From: Bacteroidota bacterium | Lineage (GTDB): Bacteria; Bacteroidota; Ignavibacteria; Ignavibacteriales; Melioribacteraceae | Assembly (NCBI GenBank): GCA_018818165.1 | Contig: JAHISP010000049.1 | Location: 1 to 45,454, forward strand | Length of the DNA: 45,454 bases | Direction of reading: 5' to 3' | Part shown: one piece after another, positions 26,188 through 35,198 of the stretch | Position numbering within the stretch: the stretch's first letter is position 1 | Layout: each line of letters starts with the position of its first letter | Notes under the pieces: model-generated | What the model was told of the DNA's origin: nothing | Database searches by the model: none | The model's input: only the letters and a program-made list of their open reading frames with translations | Position numbers and translations under genes: made by a program

Positions 26188-27606
26188 ATGAGTCAAGCTT
26201 TATATCCTAAACTACCAATTATGCTCGTTGATGATGAAGAGCAGTTTTTGTTAAGTGCAGAATTAACACTGGTTTCAAACGGTATTAATAATATTAAAAA
26301 AGTAAGCGATAGCCGCATTGTTATGGACGAATTGGCTATGGATCAGTATTCAATGGTTGTATTGGATATTGATATGCCTAATATTACTGGACTAGAACTC
26401 CTTCCAAAAATATTTGAAAAATATCCAGATATTCCTGTAATAATAATTACAGCAATTAATGAAGTTGAAGATGCAGTATTTAGTATGAAGAATGGTGCTT
26501 TCAATTATTTATTGAAACCAGTTGATGAAACTCGTTTTGTTACTACCATTAAGAGTGGTATTGATTTACGCCAAGTGCGCAGTGAGAATCAATTACTCAA
26601 AAAGTATTTACTTGAAGATAAACTTCAATATGCCGAAGCTTTTGAGCATATAATTACACAGAGCAAAGAGATGCGCGGTGTGTTCAAGTATATTGAGGCA
26701 ATTGGTAAAACTCATTTGCCAATTTTAATAAATGGAGAAACAGGTGTTGGAAAGGAACTTATTGCTTCTTCAATTCATGAAGTAAGTGGGCGTAATGGTG
26801 AACTTGTAACCTTAAACGTTGCTGGCGTTGACGATACACTTTTTTCAGATACATTATTCGGGCATAAAAAAGGTGCCTTTACTGGTGCTGAAATTGACCG
26901 AAAAGGTATGATTGAACGTGCGAGCGGTGGTACGCTTTTTCTTGATGAAATTGGAGACATGAGTATAGAATCGCAAGTTAAGCTTTTGCGCTTATTGCAA
27001 GATGGGCATTATTATCCTCTCGGTTCTGATCTTCCCAAATATTCGGATGCAAGAATTATATGCGCCACTCATAGGGACTTATTAGCAATGAAGGACAAAA
27101 ATGAATTCCGCGCAGATTTGTTTTACCGCTTACAATCTCATCAGATTATTATTCCACCATTAAAAGATAGAAAAGAGGATATTCCTTTATTGGTTGATTA
27201 TTTCATAGAAAAAGCTGCAATTGACTTAAACAAAAAGGTTCCTACTATTCCTAAGCAGATTTATACATTATTATCAAACTATAATTTCCCGGGAAATGTA
27301 AGGGAATTAGGTGGTTTAATTTATAATGCTGTTAGTATGCACAGTGCTGGTGTTCTTTCGCTTGAAACCATCAAGCAAAAAATATTTAGTGATGGTATTC
27401 AAGAAAATGAATACCTTAAGAAGGGTCAGATTAAAATGGATAAGGTATTAAGGTTGCCAGATCCATTACCTTCTTTGAAAGATATGGAAGAGATTTTAAT
27501 TAATGAAGCATTAAAACGTTCCGATGGAAATCAAACAATTGCTGCTCAACTACTAAAAATGAGTCGTAGGGCATTAAACAATCGTATTCAAAGAAATAAA
27601 GATTAG
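26188..27606 (+). CDS. NtrC-type sigma-54-dependent response regulator
   Basis: 472 aa. The receiver domain (about 6-122) has phospho-acceptor Asp60 in LDIDMPNITG and the conserved Lys in LLKPVDE. The AAA+ domain has Walker A GETGVGKE (Gly183-Lys189), the sigma-54 contact loop GAFTGAE (229-235), Walker B LFLDEIGDMS (Asp253) and 'RADLFYRLQ'. A C-terminal Fis-type helix-turn-helix (about 440-468, GNQTIAAQLLKMSRRALNNRIQ) binds enhancers. It is the partner of the kinase just upstream. A sigma-54-like promoter and an inverted repeat follow downstream, suggesting a local target. Confidence 0.95.
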   Translation: MSQALYPKLPIMLVDDEEQFLLSAELTLVSNGINNIKKVSDSRIVMDELAMDQYSMVVLDIDMPNITGLELLPKIFEKYPDIPVIIITAINEVEDAVFSMKNGAFNYLLKPVDETRFVTTIKSGIDLRQVRSENQLLKKYLLEDKLQYAEAFEHIITQSKEMRGVFKYIEAIGKTHLPILINGETGVGKELIASSIHEVSGRNGELVTLNVAGVDDTLFSDTLFGHKKGAFTGAEIDRKGMIERASGGTLFLDEIGDMSIESQVKLLRLLQDGHYYPLGSDLPKYSDARIICATHRDLLAMKDKNEFRADLFYRLQSHQIIIPPLKDRKEDIPLLVDYFIEKAAIDLNKKVPTIPKQIYTLLSNYNFPGNVRELGGLIYNAVSMHSAGVLSLETIKQKIFSDGIQENEYLKKGQIKMDKVLRLPDPLPSLKDMEEILINEALKRSDGNQTIAAQLLKMSRRALNNRIQRNKD

Positions 27607-27657
27607 ATTAGCTCATCATATTGATAGTTTATTAACAATTCCTTAACATTTCTACTG

Positions 27658-27671
27658 CCACATTTTTGTGG
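27658..27671. promoter_or_regulatory. Inverted repeat, possible enhancer site for the sigma-54 activator
   Basis: CCACA-TTTT-TGTGG is a perfect 5-bp inverted repeat, followed 4 nt later by GCCAC (27676-27680), with a further TGTGGCAC at 27751-27758. It is about 165 bp upstream of the sigma-54-like promoter at 27836, a usual distance for an NtrC-family binding site. The assignment is by position only. Confidence 0.3.
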
Positions 27672-27835
27672 AATGCCACTTAACTGTACGACATCTAAAG
27701 TACTATATTATAAAGAGATAGCATAATATTTATCACTATTATTGAATATTTGTGGCACCCACTTTAATTATCAGTAAAAATCAAATATACTTCTAACTTG
27801 TTATAATATAACTAGTTATTCCAATTATCATTTTT

Positions 27836-27851
27836 TGGCACATATGTTGTT
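27836..27851 (+). promoter_or_regulatory. Sigma-54-like promoter for the small exported protein
   Basis: TGGCAC (27836-27841), 5 nt (ATATG), then TTGTT (27847-27851). The -24 element is a perfect match; the -12 element has T instead of C after TTG. It lies 42 nt before ATG 27894 and directly downstream of a sigma-54 activator gene. This context makes it better supported than the sequence alone. Confidence 0.5.
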
Positions 27852-27893
27852 TAATAGGTACATCAAAAACAATACATTTAATGGAGATTTAAA

Positions 27894-28298
27894 ATGAAAA
27901 AAACAATAAAAGTACTTTTAATAGCTACACAATTATTTTCAATTACACTTTTTGCTCATACAACAAGTAAAAGAGAAATTTCAAAAAACACGGAAATTAA
28001 TGTACTTCATTCAATGAACCATGAAGTTGAGACAGTAGCTGAATCTGCAATATTTAATTTATTACTTCTAAAAAATCGTAATCCACAAATGGACTTAACA
28101 GCTTTTACAAATGAACTTGTAAAGCTTGCAACTGAGGGTCAAACTGCAAAAATTAGATATAAAGCACAATTAACATATTGGTATTTAACTAATAAAGATA
28201 AAATTGGTGAAATCGATTTTAACCATGGAGATGATGATAACAGATATTACGAGGAATTAGCAGACAAATTAAAGTCAATTTTAATTGCCTCAAATTAA
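27894..28298 (+). CDS. Small exported protein of unknown function
   Basis: 134 aa with a signal peptide (residues 1-21, cut near LFAHT) and a helical, charged mature part: 'HEVETVAESAIFNLLLLKNRNPQMDLTAF', 'YKAQLTYWYLTNKDKIGEID', then an acidic 'HGDDDNRYYEELADKLKSIL'. I do not recognise the family. GGAG 7 nt upstream supports ATG 27894. It forms a single-gene unit between a sigma-54-like promoter and a strong terminator, next to a two-component system with a sigma-54 activator. It is therefore a likely direct target, and perhaps a stress-induced periplasmic protein (inference). Confidence 0.75.
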   Translation: MKKTIKVLLIATQLFSITLFAHTTSKREISKNTEINVLHSMNHEVETVAESAIFNLLLLKNRNPQMDLTAFTNELVKLATEGQTAKIRYKAQLTYWYLTNKDKIGEIDFNHGDDDNRYYEELADKLKSILIASN

Positions 28299-28326
28299 AA
28301 TTAAAAAGTAGTATACTCCTATAGTT

Positions 28327-28384
28327 AAAAAATGGAGCCGAATTAGGACAATGCTAGGTGCTAATTTAGTTCCATTTTTTATAG
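28327..28384 (+). terminator. Strong intrinsic terminator after the small exported protein
   Basis: A 20-bp stem with one mismatch and two G-U pairs (28327-28346 with 28361-28380, core AAAAAATGGA) ends in a run of six T. It lies 28 nt after the stop and isolates this gene from exbB. Confidence 0.8.
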
Positions 28385-28741
28385 TTTTTCTTCCAATACA
28401 TACTTCATCTTTTGCAATATTCCTCATCACCTAAATTGATAATTATTTCAATTTAAATTTATTCTAATAAAAACTTTTTCTCTTTTTCTAATCATAATTT
28501 TCAGAAAACTTATTTTGGTGGTTATGGTCAAAAATATTTCGTTAGCCAAAAAAATAAAAAAAAATAATATTTAATAAAGAATTTTTACATTATTTTAGTG
28601 TACTGTATAAAAATAATAACTTCAAAATAAATAATTTATTGACATTCATAGGTTATTTGAATAATATTAGCCCTTATAATTTACAGTATAATACATAGCA
28701 TTTTTTTTAATTAAACAACATAACTTAGGAGGTTAACTCTT
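28385..28741. other. AT-rich gap before exbB
   Basis: No ORF of note. The first 250 bases are A/T tracts without recognisable structure. The promoter at 28639-28667 and the exbB ribosome site AGGAGG (about 28727-28733) are the only signals I can name. Confidence 0.5.
28639..28667 (+). promoter_or_regulatory. Sigma-70 promoter of the exbB-exbD-exbD operon
   Basis: TTGACA (28639-28644), a 17-bp spacer and TAATAT (28662-28667): a perfect -35 with a -10 that differs from consensus only at the third and fourth positions. The expected start is near 28675, giving a leader of about 65 nt that ends in AGGAGG before ATG 28742. Confidence 0.7.
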
Positions 28742-29428
28742 ATGCAATTTTCAGAAATAATAGGTTCAATTTCTTACCTAATTGCGCAAGTAGAGAGCAC
28801 TGGTGCACTTACTTATTTACAAGAAAAATTCATTGCTGGTGGAGCATTCATGTATCCGATTCTCGGTTCTTTAATCGTTGGATTAGGATTTGTGTTTGCG
28901 AAAATCTTTACACTTACAAGAGCTAGTGTGAATACTAAAAAATTCATCGTTCAAGTAAAAGACGCTCTACAAAAAGGCGGAGTTGATGAAGCAATAAAAT
29001 TATGTGAAAACTCAAGAGGTTCAATTGCATCAGTATTTCATGCAGGTCTTTTAAGAGCCGATGAAGGTGTTGACGCAGCTGAAAAAGCAATTATGGCTTA
29101 TGGCGCTATCGAAATGGGATTTCTTGAAAAAGGAATGATTTGGATATCAACATTTATCTCTGTTGCTCCTATGCTTGGATTTACTGGTACAGTACAAGGT
29201 ATGGTTGAAGCCTTTGACTCTATTGCTGCTTCTGCCCAAATGTCACCATCTGTTGTTGCAGCGCCTATTGCCGTTGCGTTATTAACAACATTATTTGGTC
29301 TTATTACTGCTATTATTCTTCAAGTATTCTATAACTATCTTATTTCTAGAATTGACAAAATTGTTGGTGATATGGAAGAGAGTTCAATCGAATTGATTGA
29401 TGCATTATATGAATTAAATAAAAAATAA
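28742..29428 (+). CDS. exbB: MotA/TolQ/ExbB proton-channel family protein
   Basis: 228 aa inner-membrane protein with three hydrophobic segments: about 33-55 (FMYPILGSLIVGLGFVFAKI), about 135-155 (GMIWISTFISVAPMLGFTGT) and about 175-205 (APIAVALLTTLFGLITAIIL). 'PMLGFTGTVQGMVEAF' and 'IAVALLTTLFGL' are the conserved channel motifs. It pairs with ExbD proteins encoded next to it to couple proton flow to an outer-membrane or periplasmic partner. TolQ is the alternative; two ExbD genes and no TolA, TolB or Pal favour ExbB. Confidence 0.9.
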   Translation: MQFSEIIGSISYLIAQVESTGALTYLQEKFIAGGAFMYPILGSLIVGLGFVFAKIFTLTRASVNTKKFIVQVKDALQKGGVDEAIKLCENSRGSIASVFHAGLLRADEGVDAAEKAIMAYGAIEMGFLEKGMIWISTFISVAPMLGFTGTVQGMVEAFDSIAASAQMSPSVVAAPIAVALLTTLFGLITAIILQVFYNYLISRIDKIVGDMEESSIELIDALYELNKK

Positions 29429-29455
29429 TTACAAAAATTATTGAGAGAATAAATA

Positions 29456-29995
29456 ATGGTTCAGATTAAAAAGAAAAAAGAACGAGATGCAAAAATACCA
29501 GATGCTGGTATGTCTGATATTGTATTTCTACTTTTATTATTCTTTCTGGTTTCAACAACAATTGATGTAGATACTGGTATTGGATTAAGTTTACCTGAAT
29601 ATATTCCAATAGAGGAACAAGTTTTTGTTCCATTGTCAAAAGATAGATTAGCTGCACTTAATATTAATGAAAATGGTGATGTTCTTCTTGATGGGGAGAT
29701 AATAGCAATTCCTCAAATAAGTGAAACATTAAAACCACGAATTGAAAGTAAAGTTGATTTGCCTTCAACAAAAAAATTGGTAGTTTCTGTAAAAACTGAC
29801 AGAAAAACAAACTATAATCTTTATATTCAAGCATTGGATCAAATTAAGTTTGCTTATGCAGAGGTACAAAGTGCATATGCACAGCAAGCTTATGGGAAAA
29901 AACTTCTTGATTTAACTCCTGAAGAAGCAAATATTGTTAAAAAAGAGAAGGTTCCTATCATTATTTCAATAGCAGAACCAGAAAAGATAAAATAA
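29456..29995 (+). CDS. exbD: Biopolymer transport protein ExbD/TolR (first copy)
   Basis: 179 aa with one N-terminal membrane helix (about 19-38). It carries the essential proton-path Asp21 in GMSDIVFLLLLFFLVSTT, then a periplasmic domain. Longer than usual (about 140 aa) because of an extended C-terminus with 'YAEVQSAYAQQAYGKKLLDLTPEE'. It is 27 nt after exbB and 18 nt before a second exbD. Confidence 0.9.
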   Translation: MVQIKKKKERDAKIPDAGMSDIVFLLLLFFLVSTTIDVDTGIGLSLPEYIPIEEQVFVPLSKDRLAALNINENGDVLLDGEIIAIPQISETLKPRIESKVDLPSTKKLVVSVKTDRKTNYNLYIQALDQIKFAYAEVQSAYAQQAYGKKLLDLTPEEANIVKKEKVPIIISIAEPEKIK

Positions 29996-30013
29996 AGGAT
30001 TTGAGGAAAAGAA

Positions 30014-30427
30014 ATGACTTTTAATAAGAAAAGAGCATCTGTTAAGCAGGAAATACCTACTTCATCTATGCCTGATATTATTTTTATGCTTCTACTTTTC
30101 TTTATGGTTGCAACAACTTTAAGAGAGGTTGATGTTTATGTTCAATATAAACTACCGGAAGCAGTAGCAATAGAGAAAATTGAAAATAAAAGATTAATTT
30201 CATATATCTGGGTTGGTAAAGATGGTAGAATTCAGTTGAATGATGTTATTGTCAAATTAGATGAAATTCAAGATATAATGTATAAGAAACGTGTTGAATT
30301 ACCTAATGTAATTGTTTCATTAAGAATTGATAAAGATTCTGATATGGGAGTTGTTACTGATATTCAACAAGCTTTAAGAAAAGCTGATGCGCGTCGTATA
30401 AATTATTCTGCAATGCTGAAACAGTAA
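30014..30427 (+). CDS. exbD: Biopolymer transport protein ExbD/TolR (second copy)
   Basis: 137 aa, with proton-path Asp21 in SMPDIIFMLLLFFMVATT and a normal-length periplasmic domain. The two copies are clearly diverged, so they probably form a hetero-oligomeric stator with ExbB, as in other Bacteroidota clusters. A tonB gene, often the next gene in such clusters, is absent; a strong terminator follows. Confidence 0.9.
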   Translation: MTFNKKRASVKQEIPTSSMPDIIFMLLLFFMVATTLREVDVYVQYKLPEAVAIEKIENKRLISYIWVGKDGRIQLNDVIVKLDEIQDIMYKKRVELPNVIVSLRIDKDSDMGVVTDIQQALRKADARRINYSAMLKQ

Positions 30428-30447
30428 GAAAATTAAATAGGTTTATT

Positions 30448-30487
30448 AAGGCAGGTTATGTTGAAAATATGGCCTGCCTTTTTTTTT
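30448..30487 (+). terminator. Intrinsic terminator of the exb operon
   Basis: AAGGCAGG (30448-30455) pairs with CCTGCCTT (30473-30480), followed by a run of T to 30487. This is a GC-rich stem in an AT-rich region, 20 nt after the second exbD stop. Confidence 0.9.
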
Positions 30488-30511
30488 ATTAAAAAATAGT
30501 TTGGAATTAAA

Positions 30512-30958
30512 ATGAATTTAAAAGAAAAAATAAACTCTGATCTTAAAGATGCTATGAAATCTGGTGATAAACTTAGATTATCTACTATTCGTTCAATTAG
30601 AGCCTTAATTTTAGAGTTTGAGAAGAGTGGTGCAAATAGAGAATTGACTGCCGAAGAAGAAATTGGTTTAATATCTAGTGCTGCAAAAAAACGCAAAGAT
30701 TCAATTGAACAATATAAAAATGCTGGAAGAACGGATTTATCAGAAATTGAAGAAAAAGAGCTTTCTATTTTGGCGGAATATCTTCCTAAACAACTATCTG
30801 ATGAAGAAATTGAGTTGGAAATTAGAAATATTGCAAAAGAAATTGGAGCTGTAAATAAATCTGATTTTCCTAAACTTATGCCACTTGCTGTAAAGGAATT
30901 AAAAGGCAAGGCTGATGGCAAAAAGATTAAAGAATATGTTGAGAAAATTTTAAGCTAA
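30512..30958 (+). CDS. GatB/YqeY domain protein
   Basis: 148 aa, a stand-alone YqeY-type protein. 'LKDAMKSGDKLRLSTIRSIRALI' and 'RKDSIEQYKNAGRTDLSEIEEKEL' then 'LPKQLSDEEIE' match the family, which shares its C-terminal helical domain with the amidotransferase subunit GatB. It may bind tRNA, but its role is unproven. GGA lies about 10 nt before ATG 30512. Confidence 0.92.
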   Translation: MNLKEKINSDLKDAMKSGDKLRLSTIRSIRALILEFEKSGANRELTAEEEIGLISSAAKKRKDSIEQYKNAGRTDLSEIEEKELSILAEYLPKQLSDEEIELEIRNIAKEIGAVNKSDFPKLMPLAVKELKGKADGKKIKEYVEKILS

Positions 30959-31013
30959 ATATATTTCTATTCATTGAAATATATAAAAATATGCCAAATA
31001 TGATTATTAACTG

Positions 31014-31544
31014 ATGAATTATATAGATTTTGTAATAATATTATTTCTATTTATAGGTTTTGCTCTAGGTTTCAGAGATGGACTTATTCGAAAGCTTATT
31101 GGTCTTATTGGTCTTGTATTAGGATTTATTTTAGCACTTGAGTTTTATCAAAGAGTGGCATATTTAATTGCTCCTTTCATTAATAATGAAATATATCTTG
31201 CTGAAATTGTTGCGTGGCTATTCATTTTTATTGGGACAATCTTTTTAGCCTCAATCCTGAAAAGAATAATTCATCCATTAGATAAAGTTAATAGATTTAC
31301 TAATCAACTTTTGGGTGGAATTTCCGGAACACTTCAAATACTTTTCTTTATAAGTGGATTTTTATTATTTCTAAATGTATTTGAAATCCCATCAAAAGAT
31401 ATTCAAGAAACTTCCTTATTATATTCTAAAGCGTATAATGTAATTCCATACAGTATTGATTTAATTATTGGCGAAAACTCTGAGGCAATGAATTTAGTAA
31501 AAGATTTTATAGAAAAAAGTAGTGATATAGAAGATTCAAAATGA
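31014..31544 (+). CDS. CvpA family membrane protein
   Basis: 176 aa with four hydrophobic segments. The start MNYIDFVIILFLFIGFALGFRDGLIRKLIGLIGL and 'NQLLGGISGTLQ' are the standard CvpA pattern (named for colicin V production; general role unclear). It overlaps mutS2 by four bases (ATGA), an order seen often in this phylum. Confidence 0.9.
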   Translation: MNYIDFVIILFLFIGFALGFRDGLIRKLIGLIGLVLGFILALEFYQRVAYLIAPFINNEIYLAEIVAWLFIFIGTIFLASILKRIIHPLDKVNRFTNQLLGGISGTLQILFFISGFLLFLNVFEIPSKDIQETSLLYSKAYNVIPYSIDLIIGENSEAMNLVKDFIEKSSDIEDSK

Positions 31545-33874
31545 TAACGAAAAAAGTACTTAACACACTTGAGTATTTCAAAGTTCTGGAATATATAGCC
31601 AAGTACTCTTATACAGAAATTGGCAAAGAACTGATACTTACCTCTCTTCCATTTAACAATTCTGATTTAGCAACGAAATGTGGATTGAAGGTTTCTGAAG
31701 CAAAGAGAATTCTTATTGAAAATGATATTCCTCCATTAGAATTTATTCCAAATATTCATACACAATTATCACAAAGTAAAATTGAAGGAAGTATTCTTAC
31801 AATAAAGAATATTAGAGATGTGCAAAATCTTTTAGCTGTTTCAAGAAAACTTAAAAGCTTTTTAATTTCCAAGTGTGAAAGTACTTCTCTTAATTCAGAA
31901 TTTAACTACAAATTATTTTCGGATAAATCTTTAGAAAATGAAATTGATTTGATATTTACTTCTTCTGGCGAAATAAAAGACTCTGCAAGCAACGAGTTAA
32001 AAAAAATCCGTTCTAATATTAACGAAAAAAGTGATGAGCTACGAAAAACAGTTAATAAAATATTAAAGCAATTAAGTAAATCGTTATTGGTTCAAGAAGA
32101 ATATATAACAATGAGAGATGGAAGAGTTGTTCTTCCAATTAAAGCCGAACACAAACGACAAGTAAAAGGATTTATACATTCGGAATCTGGAACTGGACAG
32201 ACAATTTACATAGAGCCAGAAGAATCTTTGGAATTAAATAATGATTTGCTTTCACTTCGATTTGCAGAAAGTAGAGAGATTGAAAAAATATTGAAGCAAA
32301 TTACAAAAAGGATTGGTGAAGCAAGTATTGCATTGAAATTATCACTAAATACAATTGCCGAATTGGATTCGTATTTTGCTAAAGCTCAATATTCACTAGA
32401 AATTATAGGCGATTTCCCAACAATTGATAATTCAAAACCATTTAAAATTATAGATGGTTTTCACCCTATTCTTTTAAAGAAACTTTCACGTAAAAATACA
32501 GTTCCACTTAATCTCGAAATTAAGGATGCAAAAATAATTGTAATAACAGGTCCTAATGCTGGTGGAAAAACTTTAGTATTAAAATCCACTGGTTTGTTAA
32601 CCCTTCTTGTTATGACTGGACTTCATGTACCAATTAGTCCAGATTCCAATTTCCACTTTTTTAGCAATCTATTAGTGGATATTGGTGATCAGCAATCTAT
32701 TGAAGATGATTTAAGTACATTTAGTTCTCACTTAGCAAATATTAGAGATATTCTTGAAGTGATTGATAAAGACACTTTGATAATTCTTGACGAACTCGGT
32801 ACGGGAACTGATCCTACTGAAGGTGCGTCACTCGCATCAGCTATTCTTTTAGAAATGCGCGATAAAGGCTCTACTGTGCTAGCAACAACACATCATGGCG
32901 ATCTTAAAATATTGGCTAATAGTGAAGTTGGATTAGAGAATGCATCCATGGAATATAATATTGAAGAATTGAAACCGACTTATAAATTTAAACAGGGTTT
33001 GCCTGGTTCAAGCTATGCTTTTGAAGTTGCTAGTAGAATTGGAATTAGTGAAAATATAATTGTAAATGCAAAAAGCAGAATTAAAAATGATAGTAATAAA
33101 ATAGAGGAATTTTTAATTGACTTGGAAAATAAGACAAGAAAAATTCAAGTGCAGTTAAATAAGTATGAAATTGAAAATACTAGATTAAAAGGTCTTGCAA
33201 ATCTTTATCAGGCAAAATTAAATAAATTGGAAACCGATAAGAAGGGTATTATATCAGATGCAAAACTTGAAGCATCCGAAATATTGAATAAAGTTAATCG
33301 CGAAGTTGAACTCACAATTAAAAGTATTAGAGAAGGCAAAGCCGATAAAACAGTTATCAAAAAAGCAAAGGAAAATATAAATAGTCTTAAAGAAGCAAGT
33401 AAAATTGTTCAACCAAAAAATGAAAATATTAAGGTCGAAATTCCTAAAGTAGGCGATTTTGTTAGAATAATTGATACAACCACAACTGGAGAAATAATTT
33501 CTGTTAGTGGAAATGTAGCATCAATAGTTTCAGGTAATATTAAAGTGAAAGCAAAGGTTAATCGTTTAGAGTATGCAAAAAGATTGAAAACGAAAGTAGA
33601 TGAATCATATAAATATTATAATGTTGAAATTGCTAGTTCACGATTAGACATAAGAGGAAATAAACCTGAAGAAATTGAATTTGAAGTGGTAAAATTTTTA
33701 GACAATGCTTATAGCAATAATCTAGCTAGCATAGAGATTGTCCATGGAAAAGGCAACGGTGTGTTAAAACAAATGGTTCACGAATTATTGAATCAACATG
33801 CTGGAGTTAAAGATTATGCATTTGCAAAAATAGAATTTGGTGGGGAAGGTGTAACAATAATTAATTTGAAATGA
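31541..33874 (+). CDS. mutS2: Endonuclease MutS2
   Basis: 777 aa, the MutS paralogue lacking the mismatch-recognition domain. The clamp and coiled-coil core is followed by ATPase motifs: Walker A GPNAGGKT (337-344), 'DIGDQQSIEDDLSTFSSHL', and Walker B LIILDELGTGTDPTEGA. A second coiled coil (about 515-625) and a C-terminal Smr nuclease domain (about 702-777, LDIRGNKPEEIE...IVHGKGNGVLK) complete it. MutS2 acts on recombination intermediates or collided ribosomes in different bacteria. Start ATG 31541 overlaps cvpA. Confidence 0.96.
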   Translation: MITKKVLNTLEYFKVLEYIAKYSYTEIGKELILTSLPFNNSDLATKCGLKVSEAKRILIENDIPPLEFIPNIHTQLSQSKIEGSILTIKNIRDVQNLLAVSRKLKSFLISKCESTSLNSEFNYKLFSDKSLENEIDLIFTSSGEIKDSASNELKKIRSNINEKSDELRKTVNKILKQLSKSLLVQEEYITMRDGRVVLPIKAEHKRQVKGFIHSESGTGQTIYIEPEESLELNNDLLSLRFAESREIEKILKQITKRIGEASIALKLSLNTIAELDSYFAKAQYSLEIIGDFPTIDNSKPFKIIDGFHPILLKKLSRKNTVPLNLEIKDAKIIVITGPNAGGKTLVLKSTGLLTLLVMTGLHVPISPDSNFHFFSNLLVDIGDQQSIEDDLSTFSSHLANIRDILEVIDKDTLIILDELGTGTDPTEGASLASAILLEMRDKGSTVLATTHHGDLKILANSEVGLENASMEYNIEELKPTYKFKQGLPGSSYAFEVASRIGISENIIVNAKSRIKNDSNKIEEFLIDLENKTRKIQVQLNKYEIENTRLKGLANLYQAKLNKLETDKKGIISDAKLEASEILNKVNREVELTIKSIREGKADKTVIKKAKENINSLKEASKIVQPKNENIKVEIPKVGDFVRIIDTTTTGEIISVSGNVASIVSGNIKVKAKVNRLEYAKRLKTKVDESYKYYNVEIASSRLDIRGNKPEEIEFEVVKFLDNAYSNNLASIEIVHGKGNGVLKQMVHELLNQHAGVKDYAFAKIEFGGEGVTIINLK

Positions 33875-33946
33875 GTGATGCAATAAAAGAAAAAAAACGA
33901 TATATTGCCTTGTTAAAATTATTTTCTAACTAAACCAGAGGTAACT

Positions 33947-35182
33947 TTGAAAAAAAAACTACGTCTTTTGATTGTTTCATTTGTTGTTTCTACTCAGCTT
34001 TTTGCTAGTGGATTTCAAATAAATGAACATGGTGCAAGAGGAATGGCAATGGCTGGCGCATACACAGCATTGGCATTAGATGGGTCAGCACTTTACTTCA
34101 ATCCAGCTGGATTATCTCAGCTAAATGGTACACAAATAATGGTAGGAGCAACTGTAATCGCTCCATCTTCTTCGTTCAGAGGCGTTTCTCCTGCAATTGA
34201 TGAATCATCAATGAAATCAGCAATTTTTAATCCAATTAATATTTACTTAACTCATAAACTTAATGAAGACTGGGCTTTTGGTTTTGGTGTTAATAATCAA
34301 TACGGACTTGGAAGCACATGGGATGAAAACTGGGTTGGTAAATATCTTGCAATTGATACAGAAATACAAACATTTTATTTTACTGGAGCTGCGGCTTACA
34401 AATTTTCAGACAAATTGTCTCTAGGTGTTACTGCTTCTTATATTTATGGTAATGTTGCAATTAATAAAAAACAATCACTTGCTCCATTTAATGCAGATGC
34501 TACAATTGATTTAACAGGAACTGCAGGTTCATTTGGATATTCAGTTGGACTTCTATATAAATCCACTGATATGATGAATATTGGGTTTAATTTTAGAAGT
34601 GGTTCTAAATTGGAATTTTCTGGAACCGCTGATGTTACTGCTCCTAGTGCATTAATAAGTTTATTACCTTCCGGCGATGTTGAAGCTCCTTTAACTACTC
34701 CGTATAATGCAACAGTAGGTTTAGCACTTATGCCTTCAAAAGAATTAACGGTTTCTGCTGATTTCCAATATGTTGGATGGTCTAGTTACGATAAATTGGA
34801 AGTCACATTTGTAGAATCAGGTGTTATTAGTACATCAATTAGAGATTATTCTGATGGATGGATTGCTCGTCTTGGTGCTGAATATCATATGTCTGATGAA
34901 TTTGATTTACGCGGTGGACTTCTTTATGACAGTAATCCAGTTAAAGATGAATTGGTTGAACCAACTCTTCCAGATGCTGATCGTATTGGTCTAAATATTG
35001 GATTTGGATATAAAATTACTCCTAACCTTTCAATTGATTTGGCTTATTTATTTTTAAGATTTGCTGAAAGAAAAATTGAAAATTCTGAAGTAGATTATAC
35101 AAATGGTGCTGCAGGTTTTAACGGAACTTATAATTCTTCTGCTCACTTAATTGGTCTTAATTTATCATACTACATTAACTAA
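33947..35182 (+). CDS. OmpP1/FadL/TodX family outer-membrane protein
   Basis: 411 aa beta-barrel. A signal peptide (about 1-21, VSTQLFASG) is followed by the FadL N-terminal pattern FQINEHGARGMAMAGAYTALALDGSALYFNPAGLSQL, where NPAG is highly conserved. The rest consists of alternating strands ending in 'AHLIGLNLSYYIN', a barrel end without terminal Phe. FadL proteins let hydrophobic substrates (fatty acids, aromatics) through the outer membrane. The start is TTG 33947 with GAGG upstream. It is followed 16 nt later by an SGNH lipoprotein gene, a likely functional partner. Confidence 0.9.
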   Translation: MKKKLRLLIVSFVVSTQLFASGFQINEHGARGMAMAGAYTALALDGSALYFNPAGLSQLNGTQIMVGATVIAPSSSFRGVSPAIDESSMKSAIFNPINIYLTHKLNEDWAFGFGVNNQYGLGSTWDENWVGKYLAIDTEIQTFYFTGAAAYKFSDKLSLGVTASYIYGNVAINKKQSLAPFNADATIDLTGTAGSFGYSVGLLYKSTDMMNIGFNFRSGSKLEFSGTADVTAPSALISLLPSGDVEAPLTTPYNATVGLALMPSKELTVSADFQYVGWSSYDKLEVTFVESGVISTSIRDYSDGWIARLGAEYHMSDEFDLRGGLLYDSNPVKDELVEPTLPDADRIGLNIGFGYKITPNLSIDLAYLFLRFAERKIENSEVDYTNGAAGFNGTYNSSAHLIGLNLSYYIN

Positions 35183-35198
35183 GGATAGGGGAATAATA

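Noticed and set aside
27753-27768. TGGCAC at 27753 as a second sigma-54 promoter
   Set aside because: The -12 element reads TTAA, without the essential G; it is more likely part of a regulator-binding region.
30433-30921. 162-codon minus-strand ORF over the YqeY-type gene
   Set aside because: It overlaps a clear terminator and a conserved plus-strand gene; Ser/Ile-rich shadow composition.
33871-33933. 20-codon ORF overlapping the mutS2 stop (ATGA)
   Set aside because: Tiny, lysine-rich, no structure or biased codons; probably chance coupling before the FadL-type gene.
35151-35198. Upstream start for the SGNH lipoprotein
   Set aside because: It would overlap the FadL gene and bury the signal peptide; ATG 35199 has a ribosome site and an immediate lipoprotein signal.
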